Shown piece after piece: positions 7,112 to 14,469 of a stretch of 64,000 nt of DNA. The DNA comes from Streptomyces tsukubensis (GTDB lineage: Bacteria; Actinomycetota; Actinomycetes; Streptomycetales; Streptomycetaceae): positions 7,998,001 to 8,062,000 of the forward strand of contig NZ_CP045178.1 of assembly GCF_009296025.1 (NCBI RefSeq). Reading direction: 5' to 3'. A model generated the notes under the pieces. That model was not told the DNA's origin. It saw nothing but the letters and a program-made list of their open reading frames with translations, and made no database searches. Both the position numbers and the translations under genes were made by a program. Position 1 is the stretch's first letter. Each line of letters begins with the position of its first letter.

Positions 7112-8836
7112 CTAGGCCAGGAAGTAGAGCTGGTTGAGCGGGAGTTCCCGGGCCGGGTCGATGGTGGCGACCTTGCCGTTGAGGGTGACCCTGAAGGTCT
7201 CGGGGTCGACCTTGATGTCCGGCAGCGCGTCGTTGCGCACCATGTTGTGCTTGCCGATGGTCCGTGTCTGGCTCACCGGCAGGACCTTGCGCTCAAGACC
7301 CAGTTCGGCCGGGACACCGGCGGCGATACCGGCCTGCGACATGAAGGTGGCGTGGGTCGCCTGCAACGCCTTGCCGTACTGCCCGAACATCGGCCGGTAG
7401 ATCACCGGCTGCGGGGTGGGCAGTGAGGCGTTGGGGTCGCCCATCTGCGCCCAGGAGATGAGTCCGCCCTTGATCACCATCTTCGGCTTGGCGGCGAAGG
7501 AGTGGATGGGCCAGAGCACGATGTCGGCGATCTTGCCCTTTTCGAGCGAGCCCACGTGGTCGGCGATGCCGGTGGCGATGGCCGGGTTGATAGTGATCTT
7601 CGCGAGGTAGCGCAGCACCCGCTGGTTGTCGTTGCGTGCCGAGTCGCCCTCCAGGACGCCGAGCTTGTCCTTGCAGTGGTGGGCGGTCTGGAAGGCGCGG
7701 GTGACGGACTCCCCGACCCTGCCCATGGCCTGCGAGTCGGAGGAGAACATGCTGATGACGCCCAGATCGTGCAGGACGGACTCTGCGGCGATCGTCTCGG
7801 CGCGGACACGGCTGTCGGCGAAGGAGACGTCCTCGGGAATGTCGTGGCTGAGGTGGTGGCAGACCATGACCATGTCGAGGAGTTCGTCCACCGAGTTCTG
7901 GGTGTACGGCAGCGTCGGATTGGTCGAGGACGGCAGGACGTTGGGTTCGCCCGCCACTCGCAGGATGTCCGGCGCGTGGCCGCCGCCCGCGCCCTCACTG
8001 TGGAAGGTGTGGATGGCCCGCCCGTCGATCGCCGAGCGGGTGTCCTCGAAGAAGCCGCCCTCGTTGAGGCTGTCCGTGTGGATGGCCACCTGAATGTCGT
8101 ACTCGTCCGCGACGTTCAGCGCGTTGTCGATCACGGCGGGGGTGGCGCCCCAGTCCTCGTGCACCTTGAGGGCACACGCCCCCGCTTCGACCTGCTCGCT
8201 GAGTGCCTTCGGCAGGCTGCCGTTGCCCTTTCCCATGATGCCGAGGTTCACCGGGAGGTCCTCGGCCGCCCGCAGGAGCAGTCCGATGTTGTACGGGCCC
8301 GGCGTGCAGGTGGTGCCGTTGGAGCCGTCAGAGGGGCCGGTGCCACCACCGATGAGCGTGGTGATGCCGTTGGTGAGGGCATGCTCGGCCTGCTGAGGTG
8401 AGATCAGGTGGACGTGGGTGTCGATGGCGCCCGCGGTGGCGATGAGATGCTCACCCGCGATGGCTTCCGTGCCGGGGCCGATGAGCAGATTCGGGTGGAC
8501 GTTGTTCTGGGTCTGCGGGTTACCCGACTTGCCGATCCCGGCGATCATCCCGTTCTTGATGCCGATGTCGCACTTGACGACTCCCACGACCGGGTCGATG
8601 ACGACGACATTGGTGATGACCGTGTCCAGCGCTCCCTGGCCGTTGGTGGCCTGCGGGTCGGAGGCCATGCCGTCGCGCATGGTCTTGCCACCGCCGTAGA
8701 GGACCTCGTCGCCGTACTGACCCTCGCTGAAATCCTTCTCGACCTCCACGACAAGGTTGGTGTCGGCGAGGTAGAAGCGGTCGCCGACGGTCGGGCCGAA
8801 CATGTCGGTGTACTGCTTGCGGGGCAGGATGGGCAT
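7112..8836 (-). CDS. ureC: Urease catalytic subunit alpha
   Basis: A 574-residue protein, full length. All active-site elements are visible: GAIDTHVHL (nickel-binding His pair), ALKVHEDWG (Lys that is carbamylated to bridge the two nickels), [25 protein letters not shown] and the flap histidines in [19 protein letters not shown]. It hydrolyses urea to ammonia and carbamate in the cytoplasm. It starts with an ATG overlapping the ureB stop by one base. Confidence 0.99.
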   Translation of the reverse strand: MPILPRKQYTDMFGPTVGDRFYLADTNLVVEVEKDFSEGQYGDEVLYGGGKTMRDGMASDPQATNGQGALDTVITNVVVIDPVVGVVKCDIGIKNGMIAGIGKSGNPQTQNNVHPNLLIGPGTEAIAGEHLIATAGAIDTHVHLISPQQAEHALTNGITTLIGGGTGPSDGSNGTTCTPGPYNIGLLLRAAEDLPVNLGIMGKGNGSLPKALSEQVEAGACALKVHEDWGATPAVIDNALNVADEYDIQVAIHTDSLNEGGFFEDTRSAIDGRAIHTFHSEGAGGGHAPDILRVAGEPNVLPSSTNPTLPYTQNSVDELLDMVMVCHHLSHDIPEDVSFADSRVRAETIAAESVLHDLGVISMFSSDSQAMGRVGESVTRAFQTAHHCKDKLGVLEGDSARNDNQRVLRYLAKITINPAIATGIADHVGSLEKGKIADIVLWPIHSFAAKPKMVIKGGLISWAQMGDPNASLPTPQPVIYRPMFGQYGKALQATHATFMSQAGIAAGVPAELGLERKVLPVSQTRTIGKHNMVRNDALPDIKVDPETFRVTLNGKVATIDPARELPLNQLYFLA

Positions 8837-9363
8837 CAGCGTGACCCCTTCTTCTTGTCAGTGGCGGAGTGGGCGGCCCGGGAGTTACCGGCCGGTTCGG
8901 TGGAGGCGGCGGAGTCCGCCTTGCCCTTCTTGGCGGCCGGGGTGGCCTTGGACTTCGTCTCGCTGTCGTCGGCCCAGGTCCGCCGGGGACCCTCGGCTCC
9001 CTCGAAGCCGCGCTCGACGGCCTTGCGCACCGCTTCGACCTTCGCCGGGTGCGAGGCGAGGCTGCCGTTGAGCAGACCACTGAAGCCGACGAGACGGCCG
9101 GTCCCCGCGTAGGCGCACAGCTCCACCTCGCGCGAACCACCCGGCTCGATACGCACGGAGGTGCCGGCCGGAATGTTGAGGTGCATGCCGAGCGTCTTCT
9201 GCCGGTCGAAGGAGAGCGCCGAGTTCACCTCGAAGAAGTGGTAGTGGGAGCCCACCTGTACTGCCCGGTCACCGGTGTTGCTGACCGTGAGGGTGAGTGT
9301 GCGGCGACCGGCGTTGAGTTCGATGGAACCCTCGCCGTAGAGATATTTCTGCCGGAAGGTCAT
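8836..9363 (-). CDS. ureB: Urease subunit beta with Lys/Ala-rich C-terminal tail
   Basis: A 175-residue protein. Residues 1-105 are a normal UreB ([44 protein letters not shown]). A further ~65 residues form a tail rich in Lys, Ala and Ser, including [15 protein letters not shown] and ATDKKKGSR, which is absent from textbook UreB proteins of ~100-105 residues. The ATG at 9363 overlaps the stop of the upstream chelatase gene by four bases (ATGA), so the two are translationally coupled. Confidence 0.96.
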   Translation of the reverse strand: MTFRQKYLYGEGSIELNAGRRTLTLTVSNTGDRAVQVGSHYHFFEVNSALSFDRQKTLGMHLNIPAGTSVRIEPGGSREVELCAYAGTGRLVGFSGLLNGSLASHPAKVEAVRKAVERGFEGAEGPRRTWADDSETKSKATPAAKKGKADSAASTEPAGNSRAAHSATDKKKGSR

Positions 9364-10253
9364 GCGGTGCTCCTGATGGCTCGGCCCGCACCGTGGACAT
9401 GCGGGTGCGTGTGCTGGTCGGGATACGGCTGTCGGTGCTCGTGCTCGTGCTCGTGCTCATGCTCGTGCTCGTGCTCATGGCCACTGCCGTGCTCGTGACT
9501 GTGGTGGTGGTCGTGGCCTTCGCCCGGCGGGTGGGTGTGGTGGTGCCCGTGGTTGTCGGCGGCCCCGAGGCCCGTCACGATTCCGTTGTCGCCGTGGTCG
9601 CGCCACCGCCGCAGGGCGTCGGCGGCCCGCTCGGCGAGCACCCGGCCGAGCGCGGTCGGGGACAGCGGCGGGCCTGCCTGCTCGATCCGCACCCCCGCCA
9701 CCTCGGGCACCTCCCCCGGGACGAAGGCCGCCGGAAGGAGTGCCACGCGCGAGGCACCGAGCAGACGGCAGCGCCCCGCCCCCTCGGCCGGGTCGGGGTC
9801 ACCGCCGGTGAACGCCACCTCGACCAGGCGACGTCCGGTATGGGTCCTCACGAGGTGTGCGACGCGGTACAGCTCCGCGTCCTCGAAGGGGCCGCCCGAG
9901 GGGGCGGTGATCAGCAGGGCCGAGGTCTCAGGCACCCGGCCCGCGGCGGCCCGCAGCCATCCCACGAGGTGCTGGACGGTGCCGAGGGGCCGTGCGAGGA
10001 GAATGCCGGACCGGTCGGCGGTGGGCACCGCGCGCAGGGTCCTGGCGGCGTCGGCCACGAGTTCGGGGTCGCGGCCAAAGGTCATGGGGACGGCGCAGCA
10101 CTCCTCACCTCGGCGACGGGCCTCCTGGACGGCGCGGAACAACTCGCGTCCGTTCGCTACGACGGTCACCTCGGGGCCCACCAGATCGCGCACCCCCCGG
10201 CCGTACGTGGCCTCGTGCCCGCACACGGCGATCAGTCGGCGGCCTTCCGGCAC
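9360..10253 (-). CDS. CbiX-like metal chelatase with long His-rich tail, embedded in urease operon
   Basis: A 297-residue protein. Residues 1-230 resemble the CbiX/SirB sirohydrochlorin-chelatase fold: [14 protein letters not shown] with the N-terminal His, [20 protein letters not shown], and [20 protein letters not shown]. Residues ~235-297 hold about 23 histidines, partly as an eight-fold His-Glu alternation, a classic nickel/zinc-binding tail. The GTG at 10253 lies 5 bases after the ureA stop. It sits between ureA and ureB, and no ureE occurs in the cluster; UreE is the usual His-tailed nickel donor to UreG. A nickel storage or delivery role is therefore inferred. It could alternatively insert metal into a tetrapyrrole. 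Confidence 0.8.
   Translation of the reverse strand: MPEGRRLIAVCGHEATYGRGVRDLVGPEVTVVANGRELFRAVQEARRRGEECCAVPMTFGRDPELVADAARTLRAVPTADRSGILLARPLGTVQHLVGWLRAAAGRVPETSALLITAPSGGPFEDAELYRVAHLVRTHTGRRLVEVAFTGGDPDPAEGAGRCRLLGASRVALLPAAFVPGEVPEVAGVRIEQAGPPLSPTALGRVLAERAADALRRWRDHGDNGIVTGLGAADNHGHHHTHPPGEGHDHHHSHEHGSGHEHEHEHEHEHEHEHRQPYPDQHTHPHVHGAGRAIRSTA
9435..9476. repeat. Hexanucleotide tandem repeat coding the His-Glu stretch
   Basis: Seven consecutive copies of GTGCTC (one is ATGCTC) read on the plus strand; on the minus strand they encode alternating Glu and His. Because the unit is six bases, copy-number slippage would change tail length without breaking the frame. Confidence 0.9.
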
Positions 10254-10258
10254 CGGGC

Positions 10259-10564
10259 TCAGCCCCCGATGGGGTCGTGGCAGGACACCAGCTTGGTGCC
10301 GTCCACGAAGGACGCCTCGACCTGGAGCAGGCCGAGCATCTCCCGCACGCCCGGCATGGTGTCGTCCTCGCCGAGGACATGGCGGCCGAGTTCCATGCAG
10401 TCGGCGACGCTCTTGCCGTCCCTGGCGGATTCCAGAATGGCCTCGGTGATCAGCGCGACGGACTCGCTGTAGTTGAGCTTGAGGCCGCGGCCTTGGCGCT
10501 TGCGGGCCAGCTCGGCCACGACGTACACCAGCAGTTTGTCGATCTCGCGAGGTGCGAGGTTCAT
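10259..10564 (-). CDS. ureA: Urease subunit gamma
   Basis: A 101-residue protein of standard length, starting [20 protein letters not shown] and containing [16 protein letters not shown] and the C-terminal PIGG. It is a structural subunit of the urease trimer. It is the first structural urease gene of the operon, 42 bases downstream of the urea transporter stop. Confidence 0.98.
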   Translation of the reverse strand: MNLAPREIDKLLVYVVAELARKRQGRGLKLNYSESVALITEAILESARDGKSVADCMELGRHVLGEDDTMPGVREMLGLLQVEASFVDGTKLVSCHDPIGG

Positions 10565-10606
10565 CGTCGGTACCTTTCGCAGAGGGGGCGGGAGGCGCGG
10601 GCGCGG

Positions 10607-11569
10607 TCAGTCGCTCCGGGTGAGGCGGGGAAGCAGCGGGACGGCGGCCATGAGCATCCAGGTCGTGAGAATGAACGGCCAGGTGAAGGTGTGACCGCCG
10701 AACGGTTTGAAGAGCACGGTCAGTGAGGCGGTGAGTCCGGTGGTGGCCGCGGCGCCGAAGAGGGCGTACACCCCGTTCCAAGCGGTGGGGGCCAGAAAGA
10801 CAGCGCCCACCGCGATGGCGACGAGGACGGCGTTGTAGCCGTAGATGCCGTTGGAGATCAGCGCCGTGGGGGCACCGAGCGCCCAGGCGGCGAAGATGCC
10901 GATCGCACTGCCGACCGCCGCCCACAGCACGACGCGGAGTCCGGCGAAGGCGAGACCCACGAGCATGATGAGCCCCACGTACCACTTGTCCACGAGGAAG
11001 ATCTGCGCCACGTTGGTGAAGAAGCCGTGCCACAGGTCGTCCCAGGAGAGGCCGGTCCCTCCGGAAGTGGTGCTGGAGACGGCCTTGGGCGCCCCGTGCC
11101 ATACCCGTTCGAAGGACGAAGCTCCGAGCGCCATGACACCGGAGACCAGGCAGAACGGAGCGGTGAGCGCGGTCAGTCCGTACCGGCCGAGCAGGGTGTT
11201 GAGCGCCGCGGTCAGGAGGACGCAGGCGATCGCGGCGACCGCTGTGAGTACATAGGTGGCGGGGTGGTGGCCGAGGTAGGTGAGCAGAGCGATGCCGGTG
11301 AGACAGCCGCAGTAGCCGAGCAGACCGGCGGAGAGGTGCGACCTGTCGACGTCGAGCGCCAGCGCGGTCGCGGTGGAGACGAGCGTCCCGAGCGTGGCGA
11401 ACAGGCCGATCTGCCAGCCCGCCACCCACAGGGAGGCCAGGATGATCAGACCCGTCCAGAGTCCTGGCTGTAGATCCACCTGTCCCACTCCGCGCACCGT
11501 CGCGAGCAGGTACGCGAACGGCTGCCGTCCCTCGTATCTCCGGACGACCCCCGGGTCGGGCACAGACAT
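10607..11569 (-). CDS. Urea transporter (UT family)
   Basis: A 320-residue membrane protein with about ten hydrophobic segments in two homologous halves. The segments GLWTGLIILASLWVAGWQIG and LSAGLLGYCGCLTGIALLTY correspond to the first half, and GIYGYNAVLVAIAVGAVFLA to the matching element of the second half. Proteins of this family form a trimeric channel for urea. As first gene of the urease operon it would supply substrate. It starts at ATG 11569. Upstream lie two direct repeats (11658-11707) and then the divergent fluC genes. Confidence 0.92.
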   Translation of the reverse strand: MSVPDPGVVRRYEGRQPFAYLLATVRGVGQVDLQPGLWTGLIILASLWVAGWQIGLFATLGTLVSTATALALDVDRSHLSAGLLGYCGCLTGIALLTYLGHHPATYVLTAVAAIACVLLTAALNTLLGRYGLTALTAPFCLVSGVMALGASSFERVWHGAPKAVSSTTSGGTGLSWDDLWHGFFTNVAQIFLVDKWYVGLIMLVGLAFAGLRVVLWAAVGSAIGIFAAWALGAPTALISNGIYGYNAVLVAIAVGAVFLAPTAWNGVYALFGAAATTGLTASLTVLFKPFGGHTFTWPFILTTWMLMAAVPLLPRLTRSD

Positions 11570-11657
11570 GCGGACTCCCGTGGTTCAGCGAAAGGCAGGA
11601 CCTCACTCCGCTGTCACACGAGGAGGCGAGAACGTACTCCGTTATCAAGGCACGGAA

Positions 11658-11707
11658 CGAGCCGGTTATGGCGTTATGCATGCACGGGGCGAGCCGGTTC
11701 TAGCGTT
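11658..11707. promoter_or_regulatory. Direct repeat pair in the promoter region of the urease operon
   Basis: Two 18-base copies, 11658-11675 and 11690-11707, share CGAGCCGGTT then GCGTT and match at 16 of 18 bases. They are offset by 32 bases, about three helical turns, as expected for two operators on one DNA face. They lie about 90-140 bases upstream of the urea transporter start. Confidence 0.45.
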
Positions 11708-11799
11708 TTTACAGCTCTTTCTCGCCCATTCGGCTTCCTGTTTCCGCGTCCGTGCGTGCGTCGGAGTGTCCGAACCCAGTACATCCGTACGGTTACCGA

Positions 11800-12270
11800 G
11801 TGTCACAGAAACCCGGATCGTATCTTCGAACCCATTCCGATCACCACCCCGGGGTGCGGTACCCCGTAGTGGGCGCTGTCGCGGTCGGCGGGGCGGCCGG
11901 GGCCGCCGCCCGCTATGGCGCGGAGCAGTGGTGGCCCGACGCGTCGACGTCGTTTCCGTGGACGATTCTGCTGGTCAACGTGGTGGGCTGCTTCCTGATG
12001 GGCGTCCTGATGGTCACCCTGAAGGTGCGTTTTCCCAGGGCGCCCCGCCTGATCAGCCCATTCCTCGGCACCGGCGTCCTCGGCGGGTTCACTTCCTTCT
12101 CGCACTACGTGGACAACGCGCGTGAGCTGTTCGGACACCATCAGCTCGGTTACGCGTTCGGCTCCTTGCTGCTGACCGTGGTGGGAGCTCTTCTCGCCGT
12201 GACGGCCGGTGCGCTGGCCGCGCACCTCGCCCTCGGGCGTGGCCCTCACCTCCAGGACGGCCCTTCATGA
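11800..12270 (+). CDS. crcB: Fluoride channel FluC (CrcB), first subunit
   Basis: A 156-residue four-helix membrane protein. FluC signatures are visible: GAAARYGAEQW near the N-terminus, ILLVNVVGCFLMGVLM with the conserved Asn, and GTGVLGGFTSFSHYVDNA carrying the sodium-site/phenylalanine-box motif. FluC forms dual-topology dimers that export toxic fluoride. GTG 11800 is chosen because it starts just before the conserved region; an earlier in-frame start at 11752 is possible. It overlaps the second fluC gene by ATGA, so a heterodimer is likely. Confidence 0.93.
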   Translation: MSQKPGSYLRTHSDHHPGVRYPVVGAVAVGGAAGAAARYGAEQWWPDASTSFPWTILLVNVVGCFLMGVLMVTLKVRFPRAPRLISPFLGTGVLGGFTSFSHYVDNARELFGHHQLGYAFGSLLLTVVGALLAVTAGALAAHLALGRGPHLQDGPS

Positions 12271-12641
12271 TCGACTTGTTGCTCGTGCTCGCAGGCGGGC
12301 TGGTAGGCGCACCGCTTCGCTATCTGCTCGGCGTGGACGCCAAGCACCGACTGCACAGCGCTTTCCCCTGGGGGACCTTCGCGGCCAACGCCGGCGCCGC
12401 GCTCTTCCTCGGCTTCGTCTCCGAGGCGGTCACCGACGGGGACCTCGGCAGCCGGCTTCAGCTGCTGCTCGCCGTCGGCTTCTGCGGCGCTCTGTCCACC
12501 TGGTCCACGTTCTCCTACGAACTGCTGACTCTGACCTCCGCTCGTCGCCTGGCCCTCGCTGCGGGCTATCTGCTGCTCAGCGTTCTCGCGGGGGTCGGGT
12601 TGTCCTTCGCCGGGGCCGCGGTGGCCGACGCGGCCTTCTGA
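12267..12641 (+). CDS. crcB: Fluoride channel FluC (CrcB), second subunit
   Basis: A 124-residue FluC homologue with four membrane segments. It shows GAPLRYLLGVDA, FAANAGAALFLGFV and GFCGALSTWSTFSYE in the expected order. The ATG overlaps the preceding stop, giving the paired crcB1-crcB2 arrangement known from Gram-positive bacteria in which two antiparallel subunits make one channel. Confidence 0.93.
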   Translation: MIDLLLVLAGGLVGAPLRYLLGVDAKHRLHSAFPWGTFAANAGAALFLGFVSEAVTDGDLGSRLQLLLAVGFCGALSTWSTFSYELLTLTSARRLALAAGYLLLSVLAGVGLSFAGAAVADAAF

Positions 12642-12658
12642 CGGGTACCCGGGCAGGG

Positions 12659-12692
12659 GTGCGGGAGAAAACAGGGACCGTTTCCCCCGCAC
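12659..12692. terminator. Hairpin between crcB and the ammonium transporter gene
   Basis: GTGCGGGAGAAA at 12659-12670 pairs with TTTCCCCCGCAC at 12681-12692 with one mismatch. It lies between two convergent stops. Confidence 0.7.
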
Positions 12693-12701
12693 TCGGGTTC
12701 G

Positions 12702-14051
12702 CTACTTCGACTCCTCCCTGGCGTGCAGCAGTTCGCTGATCCGCCGAACGAGTTCGTCGTCGCTTCTCACCGGCTTGCCGGAGACGAGGGCGCCGAGCCG
12801 CTCGGCGGTCTGGAAGTCGTAGGCGCGCTCCTCTTCCGCACCCGGAACACGGCCGTACTCCTCCGGAGCCCGGAAGCCGACGGTCAGGTCGACCACCTTC
12901 GCGATGAGCCAGGTCAGGATGAAGGAGAACGCGATCACGGCAAGGATCGCGAGCACCTGTTTCCCCAGGAGCGCGCCCCCGCCGCCGTAGAAGAGCCCCT
13001 TCTTGCCGCTGATCCGCGCGGTGGCGAACAGTCCGACCATGATCAGGCCGATCAGCCCGCCCACGCCGTGCACACCGACCACGTCAAGGGTGTCGTCGAC
13101 GCCGAAACGGAACTTCAGCGTGACCGCGAAGGCGCAGACCGCGCCGGTGACCAGCCCGGTGACGACGGCGCCCAGAGTATTGATCTCACCGCAAGCGGGT
13201 GTGATGGCGACCATGCCGGCGACCGCCGCGGAGACGACGCCCAGAGTGGTGACCTTGCCGTTGCGCCACTTCTCGACCAGCGGCCAGGTGACCATGGCGC
13301 CCGCGGCGCCGAGTTGGGTGTTGATGAAGGCCCCGGCGGCGGTGCCCTGATCGTTGAGCGCGGAACCGGAGTTGAAACCGAACCAGCCGAACCAGAGCAG
13401 GGCCGCGCCGATCACGACGAGAGGAATGTTGTTGGGCCGCTCCTCACGCCTGGCGAAGTCGCGTGGCGCTCGCAGAACGAGCGCGGCGGCGAGACCGGCC
13501 ACTCCCGAGTTCAGCTCCACCGGCAGTCCGCCCGCGAAGTCGAGCGCCCCGAGGTGTTTCACGATCCAGCCGTCCGTGTCGAACACCCAGTGCGCCAGGG
13601 GAATGTAGACGATCAGCAGCCACAGGACGACGAAGACGAGCCAGCCCTTCATCGTGGCCCGGTCGGCGATGGCGCCACTGATCAGAGCGACCGTGATGAT
13701 CGCGAAGCCCATCTGGAAGGTGCTGTAGACGTAGGTGGGGAGGTGACCCGACAAGGTGTTCAGGCCGACGTCATGCATGAACACGTGGTCGAGGTTGCCG
13801 ATCAGTCCTAGGCCACCGACATCGGGGCCGAAGGCCAAGGTGTATCCGATCGCCCACCAGACGAGCGTGCCGAAGGTGAGCGCGGCGAAGCTCATCTTGA
13901 TCATCATCAGGACGTGCTTGGTGCGCACCATGCCACCGTAGAAGAACGCCAGCCCTGGCGTCATCAGCAGCACTATGGCAGTGCAGGCGAGCAGCCAGGC
14001 GGTGTCACCGGAGTCGTAGGCGGGGGGCATCGGCGGGGGAGCGGTGTTCAT
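12702..14051 (-). CDS. amt: Ammonium transporter (Amt family)
   Basis: A 449-residue protein with about eleven membrane segments. Family marks include TPGLAFFYGGMVRTKHVLM near the N-terminus, DFAGGLPVELNSGVAGLAAA with the pore-region Asp/Gly pattern, and VVGVHGVGGLIGLIMVGLFA with the pore His. The soluble C-terminal region (residues ~400-449) is the normal PII-contact region. In streptomycetes the main amtB is followed by glnK and glnD; here no glnK is present, so this is a separate paralogue or an orphan copy. It neighbours urease and so may recapture leaked ammonia. Confidence 0.95.
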   Translation of the reverse strand: MNTAPPPMPPAYDSGDTAWLLACTAIVLLMTPGLAFFYGGMVRTKHVLMMIKMSFAALTFGTLVWWAIGYTLAFGPDVGGLGLIGNLDHVFMHDVGLNTLSGHLPTYVYSTFQMGFAIITVALISGAIADRATMKGWLVFVVLWLLIVYIPLAHWVFDTDGWIVKHLGALDFAGGLPVELNSGVAGLAAALVLRAPRDFARREERPNNIPLVVIGAALLWFGWFGFNSGSALNDQGTAAGAFINTQLGAAGAMVTWPLVEKWRNGKVTTLGVVSAAVAGMVAITPACGEINTLGAVVTGLVTGAVCAFAVTLKFRFGVDDTLDVVGVHGVGGLIGLIMVGLFATARISGKKGLFYGGGGALLGKQVLAILAVIAFSFILTWLIAKVVDLTVGFRAPEEYGRVPGAEEERAYDFQTAERLGALVSGKPVRSDDELVRRISELLHAREESK

Positions 14052-14405
14052 CTGCGGATACCTTGTCAGGGGGAGGGGCGGTGGCCGAGGAGCGCGGTCC
14101 GCCCACCGTTGACCGGGCGGCAGCCCGACGCGTCACGGTGCTCGGGAGGGGCGCGGTAGCCCCTCGAAGAGTGGCCGGGGGCCGCATCTGCGAACCTAGG
14201 CGGAGGTGCTGAGCCCTGTGGCTCCCAAACGCCGTGTTCACGCAAACGGGCGGCTGCTTCACCCGCCCGGCGCAGACGTGTCCGTGTCAGCGCGGACACC
14301 GGGGCACTCGGGCGGCGCGGGAACTCTGCCCGACGCGCCCGGGGGCGTGCCGGTCTCGATCGCCTCCGCCCTCCTCCGGCCACCTGACCCCACCGTGACA
14401 CGCGT
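14052..14405. other. Gene-less region upstream of the ammonium transporter
   Basis: No ORF with convincing content. It must hold the promoter of the transporter gene. I looked for a GlnR-type pair of GTnAC/GAAAC half sites and did not find a clear one. Confidence 0.4.
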
Positions 14406-14438
14406 CGGGGCCCACCCGCTCTTCGCGGATGGGCCCCG
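14406..14438. terminator. Terminator of the GH92 mannosidase gene
   Basis: CGGGGCCCA at 14406-14414 pairs perfectly with TGGGCCCCG at 14430-14438; an inner CCGC/GCGG pair tightens the loop. It lies about 30 bases past the minus-strand stop at 14470. Confidence 0.8.
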
Positions 14439-14469
14439 GCACTACTTCATGGGTGGGACACCTCTGGGG

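Noticed and set aside
9393..10472. Val/Leu-rich 359-residue plus-strand frame
   Set aside because: Antisense of the His-tailed chelatase; the hydrophobic start merely mirrors the GTGCTC repeats.
11700..11800. Fluoride riboswitch in front of crcB
   Set aside because: The conserved pseudoknot sequence of the crcB motif could not be recognised.
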